A stretch of 64,000 nt of DNA from CBDDFQ01 sp965227035 (GCA_965227035.1 OZ245724.1:3978027-4042026), one strand, 5' to 3'; shown: positions 17,476-26,593, counted from the stretch's first letter. Numbers and translations are program-made. The notes: a model not told the origin generated them from the letters alone.

Positions 17476-18864
17476 ATGCCGGTAGAAACTCCGCCCCCGA
17501 ACACACATCCTGACGACGAGCCACACGTTCCCCGTCGTGGGCGATTCGACCCGGTCATGCCCGCGGCCAACACCGTCCGGATCTGGACCTGGGCCGCGGT
17601 GGTCGGTATAGGTGCCGCTGCAGTGGTGGTGGGATTTCGCTGGGTCATGTACGAAGTCGAGTTCGTTGCAACAGGCCATCGCGGAGGCCTTGTCGACGCT
17701 GCGCTTTCGCTGTCGCCGTGGATGCGGGTCGTGGTTTGCACCAGCGGTGGTCTGCTAGCAGGGCTGGCTCTGTATCTCGGTCACAAATGGGCTGCGAACG
17801 GACCTCGCGGAGCCAAAAATCTCGACTACATCGATGCAGCGCGCGAAGGACGAGTCGACCTGAACGATCGCACCACATTGACCCGCACCGTATCGTCCCT
17901 CCTTTCGGTCGGCACAGGCGCCTCTATCGGTCGCGAAGGGCCTATGGTGCAAATGGCAGCGTGGACGAGTTCGTGGCTGGCCCGGCTGGTCGCCAAGGCG
18001 CCGGAAGAGCGAAATACCCTCATGGTTTGCGGCATCGCAGCGGGCATTGCATCTGCTTATCACGCGCCTGTGGCCGGTGTGGTGTTCGTGCTCGAACTCG
18101 CGTTGGGATTTTTCTCGCGCAAGACGGTCGCACCTGTGCTCATCGCATCGGCGTCGGCCAGTGCAATCATTTACTGGATAGACGAGCCCAAGCCGCTCTA
18201 CACCATGCCCGATGTCGCGATGGTTCCACCCAGCCTCTGGATCGCACTGCTGGCGGGAATCGTGTTCGGTGGAATCGGCTGGGGCTTTCTCGCATTGCTG
18301 GAGCGTGGTCGAAAGTCGTTCGGTCGGATCGACTCGCCGGTGTGGCGATTGGGTCTGGGCGGATTGCTGGTGGGCATAGTGTCGATGGCTGTGCCACAGG
18401 TCTGGGGCAACGGATACAGCGTCGTCTCGCAGATTCTGGATATCTCTCCGGTGTGGCAGGTGCTGGCGCTTATCTTCCTCGCGAAGGTTGTCGCTACAAC
18501 TCTAAGTTCTGGAAGCGGTGCAGTAGGCGGCGTATTCACGCCTTCGTTGTTTGTGGGTGCCGCAGCAGGCAGTGTGCTTGCACAGGTTCTCGCGCAATGG
18601 ATCCCGGTTGCACTGGTTGGCGATCCACGCATGCTTGCGGTCGTCGGCATGGCTGCGGTTCTGGCGGCTGTCACACACGCGCCACTCATGTCGATCGTCA
18701 TGGTGCTGGAGATGACCAATCAGTTTCAACTCACGGTACCGGTGATGCTCGCCTGCGGCGTCGCGCACGCCATCAGCACGCAGTTCGGGGTCAAGCCGCT
18801 GTATGGCAATCCGATTGAATTGCCTGCGGCGAGCGAGCAGACGGGCTCTTCGAAAGCGGCGTAA
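17476..18864 (+). CDS. ClC family chloride channel/transporter
   Basis: 462 residues with about ten or more membrane helices. The gating-glutamate motif is intact (GASIGREGPMVQ, Glu154), as are GSGAVGGVFTPSLFVG and the C-terminal KPLY tyrosine. Two signature positions differ from E. coli ClC-ec1. The GSGIP selectivity loop is replaced by GAKNLDYIDAA. The internal proton glutamate (Glu203 in ec1, in FIIEEM) aligns with Leu208 (VFVLELAL). That combination argues against a normal 2 Cl-/1 H+ exchanger. No CBS domains are present. The stop codon directly abuts the stop of the convergent Bug gene. Confidence 0.9.
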   Translation: MPVETPPPNTHPDDEPHVPRRGRFDPVMPAANTVRIWTWAAVVGIGAAAVVVGFRWVMYEVEFVATGHRGGLVDAALSLSPWMRVVVCTSGGLLAGLALYLGHKWAANGPRGAKNLDYIDAAREGRVDLNDRTTLTRTVSSLLSVGTGASIGREGPMVQMAAWTSSWLARLVAKAPEERNTLMVCGIAAGIASAYHAPVAGVVFVLELALGFFSRKTVAPVLIASASASAIIYWIDEPKPLYTMPDVAMVPPSLWIALLAGIVFGGIGWGFLALLERGRKSFGRIDSPVWRLGLGGLLVGIVSMAVPQVWGNGYSVVSQILDISPVWQVLALIFLAKVVATTLSSGSGAVGGVFTPSLFVGAAAGSVLAQVLAQWIPVALVGDPRMLAVVGMAAVLAAVTHAPLMSIVMVLEMTNQFQLTVPVMLACGVAHAISTQFGVKPLYGNPIELPAASEQTGSSKAA

Positions 18865-19926
18865 TTACTCGGGCTTGATACCTGCCGATTTCACGACCTT
18901 CGACCACTTGTCCATATCGGTTGCGATGGTCGTTTTCAAGAGCTCAGGGCCACCGGTCCAAATTTCATAGCCCAGTGGAACCAGGCGCGATCGTGTCTCC
19001 GGCGCCTGAAAGATTTCCTGCAATTCGGCAGACATCTGTTGAACGATGGCGGGCGGGGTTCCTGCCGGCGCAAATATTCCGTACCAGGCGCTGACTTCGT
19101 ATCCGGGAACCGACTCCGCGATCGTCGGTACGTTGGGCAAGGATTGAATTCGCTTTGTCTCGCCAATGGCGATGCCGCGCACTTTGCCGCTGTTGACCAT
19201 GGGCAAGGCAACGTTGATGGTTGCCCACATCACCTGCACCTGTCCGCTGATGACGTCCGTGATAGCCGGAATGGATCCGCGATAAGGGATATGAACCATG
19301 TAGGTTCCCGTCATCGATTTGAAAAGCTCGGTGCCCAGATGGTGCGGAGTTCCGATACCTGTCGATGCGTAAGAGAGCTTTCCGGGATTCGCTTTCGCAT
19401 ACGCGATGAGTTCCGGCATGGTCTTCACTGGAAGATCGTTGTTCACCACGACGTAGAAAGGTGTCGTCGCAATCATCGCCACGGGCGCGAGATCGCGTTG
19501 CGTATCGAACGGGATTTTCGCGAAGATGAATGGGTTCATCGTCAAGGTATTGGTGCCGAGCAGCAGCGTGTAGCCGTCGGGCGCAGCCTTCGCAACCATA
19601 TCTGCGCCGACATTTCCGCCTGCACCGGGACGGTTGTCGACGACGACCGGTTGTCCCCATTTCTCCTGAAACTTCTGCGAGATGATGCGTGCGAGCAAAT
19701 CGTTTCCGCCGCCCGCCTGGAACGGCACGATGAGGCGAATCGGCTTCATTGGAAAGGACGGGGCGGGCTGCGTTTGCGCGAGCGATGCAAGCGTGGTCGC
19801 CACGAGGATCGCCGCAGTGAGCAGCCTGCCGAATCCGTCCACGGTGCGAAACTTCGTACCAGTCGAATTTCGTGAACGGAGGCGCGTCGTGTTCAAGGAT
19901 GCGGCATCGCGGCGATAGCTACTCAT
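18865..19926 (-). CDS. Bug-type TTT receptor
   Basis: 353 residues from ATG 19926, two bases after the stop of the ThDP enzyme gene, so co-translation is likely. A long basic N-region precedes the hydrophobic signal core (LLTAAILVATTLASLAQTQP). Mature signature: FPMKPIRLIVPFQAGGGNDL and DNRPGAGGNVGADMVAKAAPDG. It is the last gene of the dioxygenase operon and probably delivers an aromatic or branched carboxylate to it. No cognate TctAB is nearby. Confidence 0.88.
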   Translation of the reverse strand: MSSYRRDAASLNTTRLRSRNSTGTKFRTVDGFGRLLTAAILVATTLASLAQTQPAPSFPMKPIRLIVPFQAGGGNDLLARIISQKFQEKWGQPVVVDNRPGAGGNVGADMVAKAAPDGYTLLLGTNTLTMNPFIFAKIPFDTQRDLAPVAMIATTPFYVVVNNDLPVKTMPELIAYAKANPGKLSYASTGIGTPHHLGTELFKSMTGTYMVHIPYRGSIPAITDVISGQVQVMWATINVALPMVNSGKVRGIAIGETKRIQSLPNVPTIAESVPGYEVSAWYGIFAPAGTPPAIVQQMSAELQEIFQAPETRSRLVPLGYEIWTGGPELLKTTIATDMDKWSKVVKSAGIKPE

Positions 19927-19928
19927 CT

Positions 19929-21761
19929 TCAAGTCCGTTTCTGTGAGTTGAGAGATTGCGAGGTCTGCTGGCGATTCACATCGCCGCTCATATCGGTGTC
20001 GTAGCCTGGCATGACGCAAACGTCTATCACGCATACCTTGCCATCCATTACTGCTTGCAAACCTTGAGCCACGGCGTCGTCTAGCGAAGCCTTGTCTGTG
20101 ATTGGGCCGAAGGCGAGTGCGCCCTGCGCCCTTGCGATCGCGGCCAGGTCGATGTCGGGGTCGCTCATGCGCTGGCCGATCCAGCGGTTCTCTACCGGAC
20201 GGCCACGTTCTTTCGCGACGCGTTCCTGATGCATCTCGTCGTTGAAAAAAGAGTTGTTGTTCGACACGATCAAAAGCAGTGGAATGCGGTAGTGGCAGGC
20301 GGTCCAGATGGAGGTCACGCCCATGAGGAAATCGCCATCGCCTATGACTCCGATCGGAATGCGGCCGCTGCCTTGCAAAGCGAGCGCCGCGCCGACGCAC
20401 ATGCCGGGTCCGGATCCGATGCCACCGCCACCGTCCATCCCGAGATAGTCCATCGGATGAGCGAAGTCTCGATAGCCGCCGTTCCATCCCAACGTCAAGC
20501 GAATGAGGCAGATGTCTTTGCCGGCAGTCGCCGTGTTCAGCGTGTTTGCGATGGAGCGATTGCTCAGTTGCGTCGGTGAGCTTTCAGGAAGTCGTCTGTA
20601 CGAGATGGCCGGGTTGTCGAATGCAGGAAGTACGAGATCGAGCTTCTTTGCCACTGCCCTGACGAAAGTGTCTGAATCGCAAGCCAGGAACACGTCCGCA
20701 TGCGGAAGGCCGAAATATTCTGCGTTCCAGCCGCGATGCAATTGCTGCTCTTGCGACACGTGAATGATATTAGCCGACGGTGCGGCGCCCCCGAACGATT
20801 GTTTCAAGGCACCGGCCAGATCGACCCAGTCCAGGCTCACGATGAGGTCGGCTTCCGCCAGTGTCTTAGCTGCAGCGGCTTCGAGATAAAAGCTGGGTGG
20901 ACCCAGATGCAATTCATGGGCAAGAGGAAACGCAGCGCCAAGCTTCATATCGGTGACCACGCGTGCAGAAAACTTTTCGGCAAATGCGATTCGGCATTGC
21001 CAGTCTTCGAAGTTGCGGGAAACACGCCCCATCAAAACAACGATCTTTTTCGACGACGACAACAGCGAGATCGCCTCTTCCAGCGCCTCCGGGTTTGGAG
21101 CGGGCGCAGCCGAGGGCTTGAATCGGCTTTGATCGGGGAGGGGGAGTTTTCCCTCGATCCGCTGCTCCTGCAGCGACACATCGAGGTTCACATACACCGG
21201 CCCTTTTGGAGTTGTGTTCGCGATCTGATTGGCGCGCGAAATTGCTTCGATGGCAGCAGGAACCGACGCCGGCTGGTCGTCCCACTTCGTGAAGTTGCGA
21301 ACCACGCCGCCCTGATCGTTGCTTGTGTGAATCCAGTCGATCCAAGGCCGACGCTTGTTCGCGTCTACCGGCCCGGTTGCGCCTAGCACGACCATCGGAA
21401 CCCGATCGCACCATGCATTGAAGATGCCCATCGAGCCATGAAGCAGGCCGACGTTGCTGTGAAGGATCACGCCCATCGGCCGACCTTTCACTTTCGCGTA
21501 GCCGTGCGCAATCGAGACGGCGTTTTCCTCGTGCACGCAAAGCAGCATCTGCGGCTTGCGATTGCCGTTGTAGTTGACCAGACTGTCGTGCAATCCGCGG
21601 AAGCTGGCGCCGGGATTGAGCGTCACGTATTCGAGTTCGATGTTGCGCATCGCCGCGGCCACCATGTCGCTCCCCCAAACGCGAGCGCCTTCCGGACTCT
21701 CGGCCGGAGTTTCGATTGCCGAGAGCGGCAGGTCGTTCGAGGGCGGTGTTGACGTGCTCAT
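19929..21761 (-). CDS. ThDP-dependent enzyme (acetolactate synthase/benzoylformate decarboxylase type)
   Basis: 610 residues. The three-domain ThDP layout is visible. The PYR domain has the cofactor-activating glutamate in CVHEENAVSIAHGYAKVKG. The central domain includes KKIVVLMGRVSRNFEDW. The PP domain has the GDGDFLMGVTSIWTACHY motif ending LIVSNN. The family covers acetolactate synthases, 2-oxoacid decarboxylases and carboligases. Because it sits with ring-hydroxylating dioxygenase genes, decarboxylation of an aromatic 2-oxoacid is a reasonable guess, but the substrate is not shown by the sequence. Confidence 0.85.
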   Translation of the reverse strand: MSTSTPPSNDLPLSAIETPAESPEGARVWGSDMVAAAMRNIELEYVTLNPGASFRGLHDSLVNYNGNRKPQMLLCVHEENAVSIAHGYAKVKGRPMGVILHSNVGLLHGSMGIFNAWCDRVPMVVLGATGPVDANKRRPWIDWIHTSNDQGGVVRNFTKWDDQPASVPAAIEAISRANQIANTTPKGPVYVNLDVSLQEQRIEGKLPLPDQSRFKPSAAPAPNPEALEEAISLLSSSKKIVVLMGRVSRNFEDWQCRIAFAEKFSARVVTDMKLGAAFPLAHELHLGPPSFYLEAAAAKTLAEADLIVSLDWVDLAGALKQSFGGAAPSANIIHVSQEQQLHRGWNAEYFGLPHADVFLACDSDTFVRAVAKKLDLVLPAFDNPAISYRRLPESSPTQLSNRSIANTLNTATAGKDICLIRLTLGWNGGYRDFAHPMDYLGMDGGGGIGSGPGMCVGAALALQGSGRIPIGVIGDGDFLMGVTSIWTACHYRIPLLLIVSNNNSFFNDEMHQERVAKERGRPVENRWIGQRMSDPDIDLAAIARAQGALAFGPITDKASLDDAVAQGLQAVMDGKVCVIDVCVMPGYDTDMSGDVNRQQTSQSLNSQKRT

Positions 21762-21774
21762 GGACGGGATCGAT

Positions 21775-22275
21775 TCAGAAAAAGAAAGCGATCCCGTCGA
21801 GTTCAGACTCCGAATTGATCAAATCGATTCGCTTGTGCCGGATCTTGTATTCGCCGTTGATCGTCACGAGTTTGTGCGTGACGTTCGCCGCGAACATGCG
21901 TTGACGCTCCTTTCGATACTCGAATAGAACCAGCGTCGAATGAACGTCGATTTCTGCAGCGTCGGGCGGCGATTGCACCAGCACGTTGCTCACCTGATGC
22001 ACGGTGCGCGTCAGCGGAAGACGGGCATGCGCACGCGGATGGTTCTGCTGTCTCACTCTAATTTTCATCAAGTGCTTGTCGTCGTAGATGATCGAGTGAG
22101 TGTTGATCGCGTCGGGCTGATTCGCCTCCAGCGGCACCCAGTAGTGGGCGTCGTCGGTGTACAGGTCGAGCCACTCGTCGAAAGAAAAGTGATCGAGCAA
22201 ATAGGCTTCGTACGAGAGAAACTTCTCTATGCGACGCGCGAACAGGTCCTGCTCCAATGCGATATCGGTACTCAT
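21775..22275 (-). CDS. Aromatic-ring-hydroxylating dioxygenase, beta subunit
   Basis: 166 residues, the usual size for the NTF2-fold beta subunit of Rieske dioxygenases. Recognisable stretches are AYLLDHFSFDEWLDLYTDDAHYWVP near the N-terminus and a C-terminal VTHKLVTINGEYKIRHKRID segment. It overlaps the alpha-subunit stop by four bases (ATGA), which is typical of co-translated subunits. It has a structural role in the alpha3beta3 oxygenase. No ferredoxin or reductase gene is in the cluster, so electrons must come from elsewhere. Confidence 0.9.
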   Translation of the reverse strand: MSTDIALEQDLFARRIEKFLSYEAYLLDHFSFDEWLDLYTDDAHYWVPLEANQPDAINTHSIIYDDKHLMKIRVRQQNHPRAHARLPLTRTVHQVSNVLVQSPPDAAEIDVHSTLVLFEYRKERQRMFAANVTHKLVTINGEYKIRHKRIDLINSESELDGIAFFF

Positions 22276-23606
22276 GCCTTCTCCGTTTTCTGATCGTTGG
22301 CGGTCATGTATTTTTTCCAGGCTGCGAATTGATTGCGAATGTGAATTTCGCTAATGCCCGAGCCCCCGCGCTGCATTCCGAAGTCATCCGTCCTGTCGTC
22401 GCCGAAGCCGCGTCCGATGTAGACCCAATCGCTCAGCTGACCTTCGAGTCCTTCCTGCACGCGTTCGTAAACTTCCAGATCGTCGGTGAGCACCCACGAT
22501 GCCGTTCCGTTCACCACGTTGCCGAATGCAATCGTGTCTTCGTAGAGGCGGGCAGGAGCGCCTTTCATCTTGAACGAATAGGTGTAGACGACCGTTCTGT
22601 CCACCGAGATCGGATGCACGATGCGCAACTGGCGGAACTGGCTCATGAATGAGCAGTTCGGATAAACGATGGAGTTGAAGCGACTCACCGACAGCACGTC
22701 GTGCGTGCGCTCTTCCCCGATGCGTGCGGTGAGCAACTCGGCATATTCCTCGAACACCGGGTTCTTTGCACCGGCGACAAGGCGCTTGTCGTCGTGGTAG
22801 TCGCCCATGAAGCTGTGGCCCTCGCCGGCGGTCCAAAGTCCCAGGTTTTCCCAGACTTCCGAAGATGCTCCGTTCTGACGCATCTGGCGAATCGAAATGT
22901 CCGCCACCTGCGAGTTGGGCGCATCGTGAGCCGCGCTTGCCGCATACACAGACGACGCATGAACGAATGCGGGATGAACCGTGTCGTTATGGTTCTCCAG
23001 AACCAGTTTCCAGTTGCCGTTGTAGGCGTGCTTGAAGACTCCCCCTGCGATCTCGATTTCACCCGTGGGGGAGCGATCGACCAGGTCGTCGAACGAAGTC
23101 GTGATGTTGCCGAGGAACTCGAGCAGAGGAAGTCCCTCGCTGGCCAGTGACGCGAAGATGAACCCGCGATAGGTATCGACGCGGCCCACAGGCGCCAGAT
23201 TCAAATTGGGATTGCTGGTGGGATCGGTTCCATAGTTCTGCGCAAGCGGAACGAAGCGCAGATTGCCGTTGTTCTCGAAGGACCAGCCGTGGTACGGACA
23301 CACGAACTGCTTGGCGTTGCCCTTGTCTTCGTGGCAGACCTTCGCGCCACGATGGGTGCACCGGTTGAACAGGACGTTAAGGCTGCCGTCCTCGTGCAGC
23401 GACACGATCACCGGTTGCCGCGCCATTTCGGTGCAAAAGTAATCGCCCGGTTTCGACACCTGGCTCTCGTGCCCCAAAAGCAGCCAGGCTTTGCCGAACA
23501 GCTGCTTCATCTCGAGCTCGAAAATAGCGGGGTCGCTGTAAACAGCGCGGTGAATCTTGTCTCCCTGAATCAGGGATTCGATTTGTTCGGAGCTGAGATT
23601 GCTCAT
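22272..23606 (-). CDS. Aromatic-ring-hydroxylating dioxygenase, alpha subunit (Rieske)
   Basis: 444 residues from ATG 23606, chosen because GAGGATCAC directly precedes it. The Rieske [2Fe-2S] ligands are Cys83-x-His85 and Cys103-x2-His106 (CTHRGAKVCHEDKGNAKQFV then CPYHGW). The mononuclear iron site is in ENHNDTVHPAFVH, with a downstream acidic ligand. This is the catalytic subunit that dihydroxylates or demethylates an aromatic acid. It is the first gene of a minus-strand operon and is divergent from a TetR gene 146 bases away. Confidence 0.92.
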   Translation of the reverse strand: MSNLSSEQIESLIQGDKIHRAVYSDPAIFELEMKQLFGKAWLLLGHESQVSKPGDYFCTEMARQPVIVSLHEDGSLNVLFNRCTHRGAKVCHEDKGNAKQFVCPYHGWSFENNGNLRFVPLAQNYGTDPTSNPNLNLAPVGRVDTYRGFIFASLASEGLPLLEFLGNITTSFDDLVDRSPTGEIEIAGGVFKHAYNGNWKLVLENHNDTVHPAFVHASSVYAASAAHDAPNSQVADISIRQMRQNGASSEVWENLGLWTAGEGHSFMGDYHDDKRLVAGAKNPVFEEYAELLTARIGEERTHDVLSVSRFNSIVYPNCSFMSQFRQLRIVHPISVDRTVVYTYSFKMKGAPARLYEDTIAFGNVVNGTASWVLTDDLEVYERVQEGLEGQLSDWVYIGRGFGDDRTDDFGMQRGGSGISEIHIRNQFAAWKKYMTANDQKTEKA

Positions 23607-23687
23607 GTGATCCTCATCGTGGTCGAGGGCCGAAGCCGCCAAAAAGCCTACAAACGAAAGGCATTCGGTATTATGGGCAGAAGCTCC

Positions 23688-23738
23688 GAATTTGCAAATT
23701 CATAGCGTGCCGGTGGGTCTCTTGCACGGAATCGTGCA
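23688..23738. promoter_or_regulatory. Candidate TetR operators in divergent promoter
   Basis: Two dyads lie between the dioxygenase alpha gene and the tetR gene. One is a perfect 14-base palindrome GAATTTGCAAATTC (23688-23701). The other is TGCACG-GAAT-CGTGCA (23723-23738), only 14 bases before the tetR start. Their symmetry and position fit binding of a TetR dimer to control both directions. Inferred from sequence only. Confidence 0.5.
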
Positions 23739-23752
23739 GTAGACTTTGCCCT

Positions 23753-24358
23753 ATGGGGCAAGTCAAAAAAACCGCAGTCATGGAGGCGATTCAAGCAGCG
23801 GCTTTCAAGCTGTTCGTCGAGCTGGGATATGCGGGCACTTCCATGCCTCAAATCGCAAAAGCGGCTGGTATCTCGACCGCAAATGTGTATGTGTACTTCG
23901 GCTCAAAGCTCGAAGTCCTCTATTCGATCTACGACCCGTGGATAAGAAGTCGGCTCGATGCCCTGCAGGCCGAACTGGCAACCATCGACAACCCGTCCAA
24001 GCGCTTATTTACGCTCTTCAAAAGCTATTGGCGCGACATTCCCGCCGAGCATGGCGGATTCGTCAACAACATCATCCAGGCGCTTTCGACAGCCGAGCAG
24101 GACGATCTCTATCAGCCCGCGTTGGCCGAGTGGATGGAAGAGCGTCTCCGGGAAATGGTGCTGGAGGCGCTGCCAAAGAATCGCCGGCACCTGATGCGCA
24201 AGCCCGCGTTTGCGCATCTCATGTTGATGGCGTTCAACGGGTTCATCGTGTATCACCACATCAATCCGCAGCGACCCTGCGACGACGACACCATCGATCT
24301 GATGTGCGTCATGTTGCTGGGCGAAGACTTCTCCAGGACAAAGGCCAGACCGCGCTGA
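23753..24358 (+). CDS. TetR family transcriptional regulator
   Basis: 201 residues. The N-terminal helix-turn-helix is canonical: AVMEAIQAAAFKLFVELGYA, then TSMPQIAKAAGISTANVYVYFGSK. The C-terminal alpha-helical ligand domain is not assignable to a subfamily. It is divergent from the Rieske dioxygenase operon, which it probably represses. Its stop overlaps an ATG (TGATG at 24356-24360) in the creB frame, so it may also be coupled to the two-component genes downstream. Confidence 0.9.
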   Translation: MGQVKKTAVMEAIQAAAFKLFVELGYAGTSMPQIAKAAGISTANVYVYFGSKLEVLYSIYDPWIRSRLDALQAELATIDNPSKRLFTLFKSYWRDIPAEHGGFVNNIIQALSTAEQDDLYQPALAEWMEERLREMVLEALPKNRRHLMRKPAFAHLMLMAFNGFIVYHHINPQRPCDDDTIDLMCVMLLGEDFSRTKARPR

Positions 24359-24384
24359 TGCGGTCGTTCGGTACGATAGCCTCC

Positions 24385-25137
24385 ATGCTCACCAAGCCTC
24401 GCATTCTTGTGGTCGAAGACGAATCCGGCATTGCCGACACGATTCAGTACGTGCTGGCAACGGACGGATTCACGCCTGTCATCTGTAGCACTGCCCAGCA
24501 GGCACTCAAGGAATTCGCGAACGACTTGCCTGCTCTGGCGATCCTCGATGTAGGACTGCCCGATCTCAACGGGTTTGAATTGTTCAAGCGATTGCACGCC
24601 CTTCCAGGCGGCGCAGAAGTACCGATGCTCTTCCTCACGGCGCGAAGCGACGAGATCGATCGCGTGGTAGGTCTGGAACTCGGCGCGGACGACTACATTG
24701 CCAAGCCCTTTTCCCCCAGGGAGCTCGTTGCCCGAGTACGAGGCATTCTGCGAAGAAGCGTCAGGCCGGTTGCCGTAGCACCGAGTCTCTCGAGTGCAAC
24801 GCAAGGTGCGTTCCCTGCGGCGAAGTCGGCAGGACCTTTCGTATTGGACGAGGAAAGAAAACAGATCCGGTTCTACGGAAGAACGCTGGAGCTATCGCGC
24901 TATGAATACGGGTTGTTGCGCGTACTCGTTTTGAAGCCGGGCCGCGTCTACACGCGCGACGAGCTGCTTTCCCGTGTTTGGGAAGACGGAAGCGGCAGTG
25001 CCGACCGCACGGTCGATGCGCATATCAAGACCTTGCGTGCGAAATTGAAAATGATCTACCCGAACGCCGAGCCCATTCGAACTTCCCGCGGGTCAGGCTA
25101 TGCGCTGGCCGAAGACTTACCGCCTGCAATCGGATGA
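24385..25137 (+). CDS. creB: Response regulator CreB
   Basis: 250 residues from ATG 24385; an ATG nine codons earlier (24358) overlaps the tetR stop and is an alternative. The receiver domain has the acidic pocket VVEDE, phospho-acceptor Asp55 in LAILDVGLPD, a LFLTARSDEIDRVVGLELGA loop and Lys in IAKPFSPREL. The C-terminal OmpR-type winged helix has LSRYEYGLLRVLVLKPGRV and DRTVDAHIKTLRAKL. It resembles E. coli CreB closely along its whole length (GIADT, DVGLPD, LFLTARS, KPFSPRE, DRTVD). It is followed directly by the cognate kinase, and a cre-tag lies ahead of the next operon. Confidence 0.92.
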   Translation: MLTKPRILVVEDESGIADTIQYVLATDGFTPVICSTAQQALKEFANDLPALAILDVGLPDLNGFELFKRLHALPGGAEVPMLFLTARSDEIDRVVGLELGADDYIAKPFSPRELVARVRGILRRSVRPVAVAPSLSSATQGAFPAAKSAGPFVLDEERKQIRFYGRTLELSRYEYGLLRVLVLKPGRVYTRDELLSRVWEDGSGSADRTVDAHIKTLRAKLKMIYPNAEPIRTSRGSGYALAEDLPPAIG

Positions 25138-25144
25138 TCATCAG

Positions 25145-26581
25145 ATGACCAAGCGCAGCCGGATCTTCATCGGCATTCTGCTGATCTACGCAATAGGCAT
25201 CGCTTTCATTCTTTATCGGGTAGTTGCAGATATCGATCCACGGTATCGCGAGTCGGCGGAAGAATCATTGGTCGAGACATCGAATCTGCTGGCGAGTCTG
25301 GTGGAGCAGGATGTGCAGGCCGGTGCGATAGACACGTCGAAGCTCGAGCCGCTATTTCGAAATCTTTACGCGCGACAGTTTTTGTCTCAGATTTACTCGG
25401 TCACTAAAACGCATGTGGAAATGCGCGCTTACGTGACGGATCGATCGGGGCGAGTTCTGTTCGATTCGCTCGGTAAATCGAACGGCGCAGACTTCTCGAA
25501 GTGGCATGACGTGGGCTACACCTTGCGCGGCGATTACGGCGCCAGAACCTCGCGCGATGTCGAGACAGATCCGAACAGTTCCGTGATGTATGTGGGTGCG
25601 CCAATCCGCTGGAATGGAGAGATCATCGGCGTCGCGACAGTCGGCAAGCCGGTTGCCACCTTCGGGCAATTCGTATCGGCGGCGCGTGAAAAAACTCTGT
25701 ACGTGGGCCTGCTCTCTGCCGCTGCTCTCGCTCTTCTCGCGATCATCGTCGCGGTGTGGCTGGTACGACCTTTCGGTCTCATTGCCGACTACGTGCGTTA
25801 TGTCCGCGCCCAGAGATCGCTGAGCCTGCCTCGACTCGGAAGGCGCGCCCTGGGAGTCATAGGTGCGGCCTTCGATGAGATGCGCGACGCGCTCGCAGGA
25901 CGTAACTACGTGGCCGATTACGTGCAGACCCTGACTCACGAGGTGAAGAGTCCCTTGTCTGCCATCAGGGGTGCTGCCGAACTCCTGCAGGAGCCGGGGA
26001 TGCCGCAGGCACAACGACAGAATTTCCTTTCGAACATCACGCGCGAAACGGGTCGCATACAGGAGATGGTCGATCGAATGATGGAGCTGACCCAACTCGA
26101 GACGCGTCGTTCTCTCGACAAGGTCGAAATGGTCGATCTTCAGCCGCTTCTCGAAGAGGTTGTCGCAAGCGGCCGTGACGCTGCCGCGCCTCGTGGCATA
26201 CGCATAGAACTGGAAATCCACGCCGGGGCGCGAGTCGAGGGTGACGCTTTTCTGCTTCGGCGAGCCATCAGCAATCTGCTGGACAACGCGATCGACTTCT
26301 CTCCGGTTGGCGGGACGGTGCGACTGTCGCTGAAGATCGAGAAACGCGGTGTTCGAATCGACGTGACGGATGGCGGACCCGGCATACCGGAGTACGCGCA
26401 AGACAAGGTTTTCGAAAAGTTCTATTCGCTCGCCCGTCCCGAATCGCGCAAGAAGAGCACTGGATTGGGCTTGCCGTTCGTTCGTGAAATTGCCAACTTG
26501 CATCACGGCCGGATAGAGCTCAAAAATGCGTCTGATGGCGGTGCAATCGCGACTCTGACCTTGCCTCGCGCAGAGGATTGA
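25145..26581 (+). CDS. creC: Sensor histidine kinase CreC
   Basis: 478 residues (E. coli CreC is 474). TM1 is about residues 7-25. A periplasmic sensor follows with the CreC-specific run KWHDVGYTLRGDYGART and DPNSSVMYVGAPI. TM2 is about 186-206, then HAMP-like sequence, the dimerisation/phospho-His box TLTHEVKSPLSAIRGAAELL (His265) and an ATPase domain with NLLDNAIDFSP, GGPGIPEYA and STGLGLPFV motifs. The start is seven bases after creB. CreBC in enterobacteria responds to carbon source and envelope state and controls genes carrying cre-tags. Confidence 0.92.
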   Translation: MTKRSRIFIGILLIYAIGIAFILYRVVADIDPRYRESAEESLVETSNLLASLVEQDVQAGAIDTSKLEPLFRNLYARQFLSQIYSVTKTHVEMRAYVTDRSGRVLFDSLGKSNGADFSKWHDVGYTLRGDYGARTSRDVETDPNSSVMYVGAPIRWNGEIIGVATVGKPVATFGQFVSAAREKTLYVGLLSAAALALLAIIVAVWLVRPFGLIADYVRYVRAQRSLSLPRLGRRALGVIGAAFDEMRDALAGRNYVADYVQTLTHEVKSPLSAIRGAAELLQEPGMPQAQRQNFLSNITRETGRIQEMVDRMMELTQLETRRSLDKVEMVDLQPLLEEVVASGRDAAAPRGIRIELEIHAGARVEGDAFLLRRAISNLLDNAIDFSPVGGTVRLSLKIEKRGVRIDVTDGGPGIPEYAQDKVFEKFYSLARPESRKKSTGLGLPFVREIANLHHGRIELKNASDGGAIATLTLPRAED

Positions 26582-26593
26582 ACCGAGATTTTC

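Noticed and set aside
23746..25137. 463-codon frame that could be read as a single N-extended response regulator
   Set aside because: The first 200 codons overlap tetR in another frame and have no domain. The real creB start is at 24385 (or 24358).
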